In this document: piece by piece, positions 1 through 7,482 of the stretch
Numbering within the stretch: the first letter of the stretch is position 1
How the letters are laid out: every line of letters begins with the position of its first letter
Source: an uncultured Emergencia sp.
GTDB taxonomy: Bacteria > Bacillota > Clostridia > Peptostreptococcales > Anaerovoracaceae
NCBI GenBank assembly: GCA_904420065.1
Contig: CAJFTU010000037.1
Coordinates: 1 to 40,433 of the forward strand
Reading direction: 5' to 3'
Length of the DNA: 40,433 nucleotides
Position numbers and translations under genes: made by a program
The notes under the pieces: model-generated
The model's database searches: none
Told to the model about the DNA's origin: nothing
The model's input: only the letters and a program-made list of their open reading frames with translations

Positions 1-50
<50 letters not shown>

Positions 51-100
51 GATAAGTCTGTAACTTTTTTCTGCGTACAAGTTCATCATGTCGCTTCAAG

Positions 101-142
101 GGGCGCGCTGCGTCCACGGTGATTCCGTGGACGGGCGCGTCC
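101..142 (+). terminator. Strong GC-rich hairpin followed by a T run
   Basis: Bases 111-119 and 125-133 form a perfect 9-bp stem around a 5-base loop. Bases 101-108 and 135-142 extend it by 8 more pairs, including one G-T, after a small bulge. TTTTT follows at 143-147, so it looks like a Rho-independent terminator. It overlaps the apparent 5' end of the SLH remnant, which is where homology to surface proteins stops, so it may instead mark a rearrangement junction. Confidence 0.6.
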
Positions 143-745
143 TTTTTGTGTTCTGACGGCTCCGGCACAGCATGGTATTATGACGCGGTGCTTTGGGCAC
201 AGCAAAACGGCATTGTGGCAGGCTACGGAGACGGCACCTTCCGTCCCGGCGACAACATTACGCGGGAACAACTTGCCGTGATCTTCTACAATTACGCCAG
301 GTTTAAGGGTTATGACGTGTCCGCTGCAAGCGACCTGTCCGGCTTCACTGACGCCGGACAGGTGTCCTCCTGGGCGCTCCCTGCCATGGGCTGGATTGTG
401 GGCAGCGGGATTCTAAACGTGCATGAGGACGGGATTCTTGCCCCTCAGGGGACGGAGAGCCGCGCACAGACAGCCGCCATGCTCCGCCGTTTCATTGAGA
501 GCGATAACCTTGTCCCGCCTGCCGTCATCCCCGGAGGGGACAGCGGCATGACGGAAACCGGCAGCGACGGCAGCGAATGGACACAGCAGGTTACGGGTCC
601 GCAGACGGGGGACAGCAGCAGTATCGGACTTTGGTTTTCCCTTGCGCTGCTTTCCCTCTCCGGTATCGTCGCTCTGCTTGTGACGGAAAACGTACGGCGG
701 CGCAAAATGAAAGATGAGGAAGTCCAGGCTTCGACGATCGTGTAA
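119..745 (+). pseudogene. 3' remnant of an SLH-domain surface protein with sortase-like anchor
   Basis: This is the C-terminal part of a cell-wall surface protein. Two SLH repeats are visible: residues about 9-64 (with AWYYDAVLWA and GDGTFRPGDNITREQ) and about 76-127. A Gly/Ser/Thr-rich linker follows, then PQTGD (161-165), a hydrophobic segment (169-188) and an RRRKMK tail, the layout of a sortase-processed anchor. SLH domains normally bind wall polymers and the tail would give covalent anchoring. There is no signal peptide and no convincing start: the frame is open back to a stop at 53-55, the only early start is a GTG inside the hairpin, and no ribosome site precedes it. I read it as a truncated gene; an assembly break at the repeat is the alternative. 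Confidence 0.7.
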
Positions 746-761
746 TTCCACGGTGCGATAA

Positions 762-800
762 GGGCGGGCAGCCACTTTATGGCTTGCCTGCCTTTGCTTT
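762..800 (+). terminator. Rho-independent terminator after the SLH remnant
   Basis: GGCGGGCAGCC pairs with GGCTTGCCTGCC around a short loop, with two single-base bulges, and is followed by a T-rich run. It lies directly downstream of the surface-protein stop codon and fits as that gene's terminator. Confidence 0.7.
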
Positions 801-995
801 TCGTTAAACTATATGGTGACTGTGAACACTTTCTTTTCTGCCGTGCAGCAATCACTATTCATGGTGATGACTATGGAAATGAAGTGTAGTCCAAGCATAG
901 AAATAATTTGACCTATACGAAAGATTTCAACATTTATAAGCACTTCCTCCCGGGAATTAAAGGACAGGCGGTTTTTCGGGTTTGTCAGACATATG

Positions 996-1151
996 TTACA
1001 GAGAGCAAATATCTTTGAGAACTTCATTGGGTGATTTCCACCCCAGCGGTCACATCGGAAAGTTGTTGTAATCCCTGCTGTTATGGATTTTTAGCCGCTT
1101 CGCAAAGTCCTCAAAGGAATAAAAGCGGTGGATTGCGCGGATGTGGTCCTT
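996..1151 (-). pseudogene. C-terminal remnant of an integrase-type transposase
   Basis: Read on the minus strand from about 1151, the frame encodes a tail with FYSFEDFAKRL, HNSRDYNNFPM and PLGWKSPNEVLKD, ending at TAA (996-998). This resembles the C-terminus of rve/DDE transposases of IS3/IS481-like elements, where the motif reads PMRPLGW-SP. The expected Arg codon is TGA here (1050-1052), so the frame is interrupted. No N-terminal or catalytic part is present. Identification is from memory of the family's terminal motif. Confidence 0.6.
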
Positions 1152-1175
1152 TTTTATTTAGTTGCAACACATCTA

Positions 1176-1205
1176 TTGTAAACTTGCAAAGGACTTGGCG
1201 ATAAT
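1176..1205 (+). promoter_or_regulatory. Possible gntR promoter
   Basis: TTGTAA (1176-1181) and GATAAT (1200-1205) are separated by 18 bases in the A+T-rich leader of gntR. This is a moderate sigma-70-type match. A TTGACA at 1219-1224 lacks a well-placed -10 partner. Confidence 0.35.
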
Positions 1206-1283
1206 TGGAATTTTGAGCTTGACAAGTAAATGAGAAAAATGCAAACTTATTAGAAAGAGCAAAAACAGGAGGTAGGTCGTTGA

Positions 1284-1901
1284 ATGTCTGAAATTTCATT
1301 AGCAAATCAAATTTATATAGACTTAAGAGAACAAATACTTGATGGTACAATTATATCTAATGATATTATTAATGAAAAGATTATAGCATCAAAATACAAT
1401 GTAAGTAAAACTCCCGTCCGTGAAGCATTACATCGATTATGCCAAGAAGGTTATTTAAAAAGCTATCCAAGAAAGGGGTATATGGTCAATGAAGTTAGTC
1501 AACAGGATTGCTGCCTTATTCAACAATTGCGTTTCTATCTTGAATCTGCCGCTATTGATCAGATAGTTGAATCTGCTGATGATGAGAAGATCAAAATGCT
1601 CTATGATATTATTGCAGAACAGAAAGAAAAAAAACCAAAGGAAAAGAATCCATATAACGCTGTAAATACTCGCTTTCACCTTTCCCTGGCGGCTTTGGCT
1701 GAAAACCACTACATATATGACGTGTTATACCAGTATGTCAGTACGATTACCCGGGTAGTTATAAAGTATCCGGCAATGGCGAAACTGCAGAGAAAGGAAT
1801 ACCACGATGAAATTGTAGATGCTTTACTGGAGCGAGATAAGGAAAAAGCTAAAAAATTGCTGTACGAGGATTTAAGCTCAGTATTTTTCTTTAAGAAATA
1901 G
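1284..1901 (+). CDS. GntR-family regulator, FCD subfamily
   Basis: This is a transcription factor with an N-terminal winged helix-turn-helix (about residues 5-70, with SKTPVREALHRLCQEGYL) and an all-helical FCD ligand domain (about 78-200). His residues in RFHLSLAALAENHYI and EYHDEIVDALLE fit the FCD metal/ligand site. FCD regulators sense small carboxylic or amino acids and usually repress adjacent catabolic operons. At 205 residues it is near the usual length. AGGAGG lies about 10 bases before the ATG. The gene is much richer in A+T than the genes to its left. Placed just upstream of the transporter promoter and read in the same direction, it is the probable regulator of the 2-11.6 kb cassette; its ligand is unknown. 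Confidence 0.9.
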   Translation: MSEISLANQIYIDLREQILDGTIISNDIINEKIIASKYNVSKTPVREALHRLCQEGYLKSYPRKGYMVNEVSQQDCCLIQQLRFYLESAAIDQIVESADDEKIKMLYDIIAEQKEKKPKEKNPYNAVNTRFHLSLAALAENHYIYDVLYQYVSTITRVVIKYPAMAKLQRKEYHDEIVDALLERDKEKAKKLLYEDLSSVFFFKK

Positions 1902-1925
1902 TTTAAATTGAGGTTTAACTATATG

Positions 1926-1971
1926 AAAACTACGGCAGGTCCAGATATTGTTCGGACTTGCCGTAGTTTTT
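1926..1971 (+). terminator. Terminator after gntR
   Basis: AACTACGGCAGGTCC and GGACTTGCCGTAGTT form a 15-bp stem with one G-T pair around an 11-base loop, flanked by A and T runs. It separates the regulator from the transporter operon. Confidence 0.85.
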
Positions 1972-2010
1972 ACGTTTTTCTGTATTTTCAATTTTATCTA
2001 AGAATTTATA

Positions 2011-2039
2011 TTGACAGAGAAAACAATCTGCAGTAAAAT
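2011..2039 (+). promoter_or_regulatory. Near-consensus promoter of the transporter operon
   Basis: TTGACA (2011-2016), a 17-base spacer and TAAAAT (2034-2039) lie 54 bases before the binding-protein ATG. This is a housekeeping sigma promoter with only one mismatch. Such a strong promoter next to a GntR gene suggests control by repression. I found no clear operator palindrome. Confidence 0.75.
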
Positions 2040-2093
2040 ACATCCAATGATATGTTCAGTGAAAGTATCGCATTATTTTGAAAGGAGTTATCC

Positions 2094-3605
2094 ATGAAAA
2101 AAAGATTTGCAATTGTGATGACACTCATTATGACTTTTTCTTTACTGGCCGGATGCAGTTCTGAATCAGAACAAAGCGGCAGTGCAGAGGAAAACAAATT
2201 GATTTTGGGAATTGAAAGTGAGCTTACCAGTTTCGATGTAGAAAATGGGGATTTTGCTTTGGATTTTGTTATCCGAAGATGTCTGTATGAGCCATTGGTC
2301 CACGTTGATCCTGTTTCCGGTGAGGAAGAGATGCGTTTGGCGGAGAGCTATACTGTATCTGATGATAAAACTGTTTATACTTTCAAATTGAGGCCGGACG
2401 TCAAAATGCACGATGGAAGTACACTGACTGCTGACGATGTGGTTTATTCTTTGAATCTGACAAAAGAATCTTCATATGTAGGAAAAAACCTTTCGGCAAT
2501 GAAACAAGCTCGCGCAGTAGATGATCACACTGTAGAGGTCACACTGAATGCGCCGTATGCAGCATTTATGAAAAATCTTTCTATGTGTTTTGTCCTATCA
2601 GCTGAGGCGCACAGGGCAGGCACAGATGCTTTTAATGAGGAGCCGGTTGGCTGTGGGCCTTATAAATTTGTATCTTATGAAAATGATAATAAGATTACTT
2701 TAGAGGCCTTTGACGAATACTATCGAGATACGGCGCCGATTGAGACGATAGAAATCAGAATGTTTGCAGATACCAGTTCCCTTGCTATCGCGATGGAAAG
2801 TGGAGAACTGGATGCAGCAGCAGGAATTAATCCTGTAGACTATGAGAATGTGGTCAGCAATGACAATATTGTGGTAGATGAGATAGCAACGACGAAGTTC
2901 TGTATGCTTTCCATGAATGAAGAGACAGAGCCGTTTAATGATAAAAAGGTTCGGCAAGCGATCAACTATGCTATAGACAGACAGTTTGTACTGGATGCCA
3001 GCAGAGAAGGAAAGGGAAATCCGACGTCTCTGTTATTTAATACGGCAATGACCTGTACGGAGGGTGTCGAGGAATATGAATATGATCCGGAAAAGGCGAA
3101 ACAGTTACTGGAAGAAGCAGGCATTTCACTACCGCTGACTCTTAATACAAAGTTATCGACTTATGAAGGATGTAAGACAGAAGCAGAGGCGATACAGGAG
3201 TCTCTTGCCAATGTAGGCATCAATGTGGAAATTGAAATATTAGAATCAGGAGCATTGTATGGAGGACTTGCTTCAGGCGATATACCGTTTTCATTAACTC
3301 GTCTGGGGACATCGGCCGTTGATCCTGATCAGTACTATAATATGGTTTCGGAAAATGGATTTTCCTCGCTGAACTATTCTCGATATGTGAATGATGAAGT
3401 AGAAGAACTCATGGTGCAAGCCCGCAGTGAGCAGGATGAGGAAGAAAGAGATACTCTTTACCGGGAAGCATTGGAAATCATTCAGGATGATGCACCGTAT
3501 GCGGTAATCTATGAAATGCCGGATTTAAATGCCAGCGTGAAAAATCTGAATGTAAATTGGGGCTTGAACGGAATGTATTATCTCTACGATTTCAGTTGGA
3601 AATAA
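2094..3605 (+). CDS. ABC transporter substrate-binding lipoprotein, family 5 (peptide/nickel class)
   Basis: This is the extracytoplasmic binding protein of a Dpp/Opp-class importer. A lipoprotein signal peptide ends in LLAGC with the lipid-bearing Cys at residue 21. The mature part has family-5 landmarks: LYEPLVHVDPVSGE, AESYTVSDDKTVYTFKLRPDVKMHDG, a VGCGPYKF segment near 185-195, and VRQAINYAIDR near 285-295. At 503 residues it is normal in length. AAAGGAG precedes the ATG. It is first in the importer operon and followed by both permeases and both ATPases. Family 5 binds oligopeptides, dipeptides, nickel complexes, opines and glutathione, so the substrate must be inferred from the enzymes downstream: a small amide or pyroglutamyl-like compound is plausible but unproven. 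Confidence 0.93.
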   Translation: MKKRFAIVMTLIMTFSLLAGCSSESEQSGSAEENKLILGIESELTSFDVENGDFALDFVIRRCLYEPLVHVDPVSGEEEMRLAESYTVSDDKTVYTFKLRPDVKMHDGSTLTADDVVYSLNLTKESSYVGKNLSAMKQARAVDDHTVEVTLNAPYAAFMKNLSMCFVLSAEAHRAGTDAFNEEPVGCGPYKFVSYENDNKITLEAFDEYYRDTAPIETIEIRMFADTSSLAIAMESGELDAAAGINPVDYENVVSNDNIVVDEIATTKFCMLSMNEETEPFNDKKVRQAINYAIDRQFVLDASREGKGNPTSLLFNTAMTCTEGVEEYEYDPEKAKQLLEEAGISLPLTLNTKLSTYEGCKTEAEAIQESLANVGINVEIEILESGALYGGLASGDIPFSLTRLGTSAVDPDQYYNMVSENGFSSLNYSRYVNDEVEELMVQARSEQDEEERDTLYREALEIIQDDAPYAVIYEMPDLNASVKNLNVNWGLNGMYYLYDFSWK

Positions 3606-3613
3606 GATGTAAT

Positions 3614-3649
3614 TTTGAGCCGTCGATGCTAACCTTTTGGCGGCTCAAA
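3614..3649 (+). other. Intercistronic hairpin between binding protein and permease
   Basis: TTTGAGCCG (3614-3622) and CGGCTCAAA (3641-3649) form a perfect 9-bp stem with an 18-base loop and no T run. Such hairpins often stabilise the upstream binding-protein message or partly attenuate the permease genes. That role is inferred from position. Confidence 0.6.
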
Positions 3650-3665
3650 CAGGAGCGTTGGACGG

Positions 3666-4598
3666 ATGTATAAATACGTTATAAAGAGAGTTTTACTAAC
3701 CATACCGGTTTTACTGGGGGTTTTGCTTATCGTGTTCACCATTATGTCATTGACTCCCGGTGAACCTGCCAGATTGATCCTGGGAGCTTCGGCGGATCAG
3801 GCGGCTATCGACGCATTTAACCAGCTTCACGGTCTGGATGCGACCTTTCCGGAGAGGCTTTGGAATTATTTGAAGGATATTGTAACAGATTTGGATTTTG
3901 GAAGATCATATCGGAGTGATAAACCGGTGTTCGATATGATTCTGGGCAGGTTTCCGATAACATTCATGCTCGCAACGCTATCGATTTTTTTCAGCGCAGT
4001 GATAGGAATTGTTTTGGGTGTTGTATCTGCAGTAAAACAGTATTCTAAACTGGATGCAACCCTGACCGTAACAGCGATGATCTTCGCTTCCATTCCTTCG
4101 TTTTGGCTGGGAATGATGCTGATTTTGGGGTTTTCCCTTAATCTGCATATGTTTCCCTCTCACGGGGCGGATTCGTGGCAGAGCTATGTTTTGCCCGTGT
4201 TGACCCTCGCGGTATCAGCTGCTGCAGGGCTTCTGCGAATGACGCGTTCGGCTATGCTGGAAACTATACGAATGGAGTATATTCGCACTGCAAGAGCCAA
4301 GGGCGCCAGTCCCCGCGATGTGATATATAAACACGCGTTGAAAAATGCCCTTCTTCCCGTGGTAACCAGTCTGGGAATCAGCTTTGGAACATCGTTGGGT
4401 GGAGCGGTAGTAATTGAAACTGTTTTCAGTATCCCGGGACTGGGTATGCTGATCGTCAATGCCATACGCGATAAAGATTTTCCTCTTGTCATGGCAAGCA
4501 TCCTTTTTCTTGCAGCGTTATTCTGCCTGGTTATGCTGATTGTGGATTTGATTTATGCCTTTATTGATCCGAGGATTAAGTCGAAGTATTTAAATTAG
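3666..4598 (+). CDS. ABC transporter permease, DppB/OppB type
   Basis: First integral-membrane subunit of the importer. The N-terminus (MYKYVIKRVLLTIPVLLGVL) is the classic DppB start: a basic patch followed by the first membrane helix, with SLTPGEPARLILG in the external loop. Six membrane segments are expected, four of them obvious at about 9-30, 100-125, 135-155 and 275-300. The cytoplasmic EAA-type loop for ATPase contact is visible as RAKGASPRDVIYKHALKNAL around 212-232. Its 310 residues fit the family. It starts 60 bases after the binding protein, across the hairpin, and runs into the second permease with an 11-base gap, so the two are clearly co-transcribed. Confidence 0.94.
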   Translation: MYKYVIKRVLLTIPVLLGVLLIVFTIMSLTPGEPARLILGASADQAAIDAFNQLHGLDATFPERLWNYLKDIVTDLDFGRSYRSDKPVFDMILGRFPITFMLATLSIFFSAVIGIVLGVVSAVKQYSKLDATLTVTAMIFASIPSFWLGMMLILGFSLNLHMFPSHGADSWQSYVLPVLTLAVSAAAGLLRMTRSAMLETIRMEYIRTARAKGASPRDVIYKHALKNALLPVVTSLGISFGTSLGGAVVIETVFSIPGLGMLIVNAIRDKDFPLVMASILFLAALFCLVMLIVDLIYAFIDPRIKSKYLN

Positions 4599-4609
4599 GA
4601 GGCTTTGCG

Positions 4610-5509
4610 ATGAAAAAAAATTTGCTGATAAATATTGACGACGTTTCCGGAATAAAGGCGGATAAAGAAAGTCATGCAAAGGAAATCTGGAGAAGACTGC
4701 GAAAAAATAAAACCGCTATGGCGGGTATGCTGATTCTCGGCATTTTCGTTTTGGTTGCGTTATTTGCAGATGTTATAGCACCATATGAAACAGCTGTTGC
4801 ACAGGACTCGTCGATGCGGCTTCAACCACCGTCTGCGGAGCATTTTTTCGGAACCGATCGGCTGGGACGCGATGTGTTTGCCAGAGTGGTACAGGGTGCC
4901 AGAGTATCCCTTTCAATCGGTCTGTTTACAAGTTTGGGATCACTGATAATTGCAGTAATTTTTGGGTCCCTGGCCGGTTATTATGGCGGGAAAACTGAAA
5001 CGCTGATTTTACGTATTGTCGATGTATTTATGTGTATACCTTCGATATTGCTCTCTCTGGCTGTGGTCGCAGCTTTAGGGCCAAACATGATTAACCTGCT
5101 GATTGCCATGATGATATCGGCGGTTCCAGGGAAGATCAGATTGATTCATTCTGTGATTCTCAGCGTCGGAGATCAGGAGTATGTGGATGCAGCAAGGGTA
5201 TACGGCTGCAGTGACGCAAGGATCATATTTAAGTATATTCTTCCAAATGCTTTGGGCGTTATCATTGTAGATACAACCATGGGAATTGCCGGAACGATTT
5301 TAGGAGCGGCCAGTTTGTCCTTTATCGGTATGGGAATTCAACCGCCTGCACCGGAATGGGGTTCCATGCTGTCAGAGGCCAGCGAATTTCTGCGCAGAGC
5401 ACCATATCTGTTGGTTTTTCCAGGGGTATCTATCCTGTTGTCCGCGATGTCGTGCAATTTGCTTGGAGACGGTATCAGAGATGCGTTTGATCCGAAACTG
5501 AAAGACTGA
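4610..5509 (+). CDS. ABC transporter permease, DppC/OppC type
   Basis: Second membrane subunit. It has the DppC-type cytoplasmic N-terminal region ending in RRLRKNKTAMAGM before the first helix (about 38-58). HFFGTDRLGRDVFARVVQGA (about 83-102) is the family's diagnostic loop. The ATPase-contact loop is ARVYGCSDARIIFKYILPNA near 199-218, and the C-terminus holds GDGIRDAFDPKLKD. Length 299 is normal. AGGAGG precedes the ATG. The next gene begins 10 bases after its stop. With the partner permease it would form the heterodimeric channel. Confidence 0.94.
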   Translation: MKKNLLINIDDVSGIKADKESHAKEIWRRLRKNKTAMAGMLILGIFVLVALFADVIAPYETAVAQDSSMRLQPPSAEHFFGTDRLGRDVFARVVQGARVSLSIGLFTSLGSLIIAVIFGSLAGYYGGKTETLILRIVDVFMCIPSILLSLAVVAALGPNMINLLIAMMISAVPGKIRLIHSVILSVGDQEYVDAARVYGCSDARIIFKYILPNALGVIIVDTTMGIAGTILGAASLSFIGMGIQPPAPEWGSMLSEASEFLRRAPYLLVFPGVSILLSAMSCNLLGDGIRDAFDPKLKD

Positions 5510-5519
5510 GGAGCATTAA

Positions 5520-6503
5520 ATGGAAAATCTATTAGAAGTTAAAAATTTACAAGTACATTACGAGACAGATAAAGAGACGGTATATGCTGTTAACGGTGTT
5601 TCTTTTACAATTCAGAATGGAGAAACTTTGGGATTAGTCGGTGAAACCGGAGCAGGAAAAACGACAATTTCCCTGGCAATTCTGCAGCTCCTTTCTGAAA
5701 GAACCGCACGGATTCCAAAGGGAGAGATTTATTTTAAAGGAAAGAATCTGCTCGATCTTGGTGAAAAAGAGATGCAGTTGATCCGGGGCGAGGAGATATC
5801 CATGATTTTTCAGGACCCGATGACGGCGCTTAATCCGATTATGACCATCGGTAAACAGATAACGGAGGCGCTTCGTCTTCACAATCACCAGGGTTTGTCC
5901 CTGTCGGAAATAGAGGAAAAAGTCGATGAGGTTCTGAAAATGGTAGGAATACCTCCGGAGAGAAAGACAGAATATCCGCATCAGTTCTCCGGTGGGATGA
6001 AACAGAGAGTTGTTATTGCCATCGCATTGGCCTGTGAACCGCAGCTTTTGATTGCCGACGAACCGACGACAGCCCTGGATGTTACTATCCAGGCACAGGT
6101 GCTGTTGATGATGAAACGCCTAAGACAACAGTTGGGGACTTCGATGATATTAATTACTCACGACCTGGGCGTCGTTTCAAAGGTATGTGATAACGTGGCT
6201 GTCATTTATGCGGGAGAGATTGTTGAATACGGAACTTTGAGAGATGTCTTTTCTGGTAAAGTACACCACCCGTATACGGTTGGACTGTTCGGGTCAATAC
6301 CGAGTCTGACGGCAAAAACACGAAGACTTCAGCCTATAGAAGGGCTGATGCCGGACCCGACGAAAGAAGTACAGGGATGCCGTTTCGCAGATCGCTGTCC
6401 GCATGTTCGGGAAATCTGTCGGAGAGAATCCCCTTCGATATTTGCGGAAGGGTCCCATCAGGTTAAATGTCATTTGTTCAGAGAGGAGGAAAAGCATGCC
6501 TGA
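5520..6503 (+). CDS. ABC transporter ATPase, DppD/OppD type
   Basis: First ATPase of the importer. Walker A is GETGAGKTT (41-49), the Q-loop is MIFQDP, the signature is FSGGMKQR, Walker B is LLIADEPTTALD and the switch His is in LITHDLGVV. The C-terminal oligopeptide-transporter extension carries four Cys in the order GCRFADRCPHVREIC and a later KCHLF. That pattern occurs in DppD/OppD proteins, some of which are reported to bind an iron-sulfur cluster; binding here is not shown. Length 327 is normal. The next ATPase gene starts inside its last codons. Confidence 0.93.
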   Translation: MENLLEVKNLQVHYETDKETVYAVNGVSFTIQNGETLGLVGETGAGKTTISLAILQLLSERTARIPKGEIYFKGKNLLDLGEKEMQLIRGEEISMIFQDPMTALNPIMTIGKQITEALRLHNHQGLSLSEIEEKVDEVLKMVGIPPERKTEYPHQFSGGMKQRVVIAIALACEPQLLIADEPTTALDVTIQAQVLLMMKRLRQQLGTSMILITHDLGVVSKVCDNVAVIYAGEIVEYGTLRDVFSGKVHHPYTVGLFGSIPSLTAKTRRLQPIEGLMPDPTKEVQGCRFADRCPHVREICRRESPSIFAEGSHQVKCHLFREEEKHA

Positions 6504-7482
6504 TATTATTCTTGAAACACAGAATTTAAAAAAATACTTTAAGACCAGAAGAGGCATGCTCCATGCCGTAGACGGCGTGAACCTGAGAATTGAAAGAGGA
6601 AAAACACTGGGAATCGTCGGGGAATCCGGTTGCGGAAAATCGACTCTGGGCCGCACGATTGTACACTTATATGAACCGACGGCAGGGAAAATCCTGTTTA
6701 ATGGTACAGATATTTCTCAGTTAAAGAAAAAAGAGCAGAAAAGACTACATACCGATATGCAGATGATTTTTCAGGATCCGTTTTCCAGTCTGAATCCACG
6801 CATGAGTGTGCAGGAACTAATTCTTGAGCCGATGCTTGTAAATGACATATATGACACAAGAGAACAGGTGTACGCCGCGTCTGCCAAGCTGATGGATATT
6901 GTCGGGTTGGCAAAGCGGCTGGCAAGTGCATATCCGCATGAGCTGGACGGTGGACGCAGACAGCGGATTGGCATAGCCAGGGCGCTGTCTGTAGGACCGA
7001 CCTTTATCGTGTGTGATGAACCGGTCAGTGCTCTGGATGTTTCAATCCAGGCTCAGATCCTGAATTTACTGATGGATTTGCAGGACGAGATGGGACTCAC
7101 CTATATGTTCATCACCCACGATCTGTCTGTAGTCAAGCACATCTCCAACGAGATTGCAGTGATGTACATGGGACAGGTTGTAGAAAAAGCCGCTTCTGAT
7201 GAACTGTTCGCGCATCCGCTTCACCCTTACACACAGGCTTTGATTGCGGCGATTCCAACGCCTGATATCGATGACGGAGGTTTCAGTGATCTGGAGCCGA
7301 TAAAGGGAGAAGTGGTGAGTCCTGTTAATCCGGCACCCGGGTGCAGATTTGCAGTTCGCTGTCCGTATGCATCATCGGGTTGCACAGATCAGGAATTGAC
7401 GCTGAAAGAAGTTCGGCAGAAGCACTATGTTGCTTGTCCGTACATAGAAACAGAGGAGGAAAATGACAATACAAAGGTATAA
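6496..7482 (+). CDS. ABC transporter ATPase, DppF/OppF type
   Basis: Second ATPase of the importer. I chose the ATG at 6496, 8 bases inside the previous gene, because GAGGAGG lies 7 bases upstream and the protein then begins MPDIILETQNLKKYF, the usual DppF start. Walker A is GESGCGKST, the Q-loop MIFQDPFSSLNPRMS and Walker B IVCDEPVSALDVS. The signature reads LDGGRRQR instead of LSGGQRQR: the Ser that contacts ATP in the partner site is Asp. I believe this variant recurs in some clostridial peptide/nickel importers, so activity is still likely. The C-terminal Cys-containing HPY extension (CRFAVRCPYASSGC) is present. The next gene overlaps its 3' end by 20 bases. Confidence 0.93.
   Translation: MPDIILETQNLKKYFKTRRGMLHAVDGVNLRIERGKTLGIVGESGCGKSTLGRTIVHLYEPTAGKILFNGTDISQLKKKEQKRLHTDMQMIFQDPFSSLNPRMSVQELILEPMLVNDIYDTREQVYAASAKLMDIVGLAKRLASAYPHELDGGRRQRIGIARALSVGPTFIVCDEPVSALDVSIQAQILNLLMDLQDEMGLTYMFITHDLSVVKHISNEIAVMYMGQVVEKAASDELFAHPLHPYTQALIAAIPTPDIDDGGFSDLEPIKGEVVSPVNPAPGCRFAVRCPYASSGCTDQELTLKEVRQKHYVACPYIETEEENDNTKV

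Larger units (their letters stand above)
746..1283. other. Gene-poor interval before gntR
   Basis: The 538-base stretch contains the terminator (762-800) and the transposase remnant (996-1151). In 801-995 I see only short frames without recognisable homology. The last 130 bases turn markedly A+T-rich and hold the probable gntR promoter. Nothing else is supported. Confidence 0.6.

Noticed and set aside
809-1027. Small minus-strand gene between the SLH remnant and gntR
   Set aside because: The translation has no recognisable features, and its first part overlaps the transposase relic in another frame. A GGAGG in the interval is too weak as sole evidence.
1050-1052. In-frame TGA in the transposase tail as a recoded codon
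   Set aside because: The family has Arg at this place and the rest of the gene is missing, so a nonsense mutation in a relic is the simpler reading.
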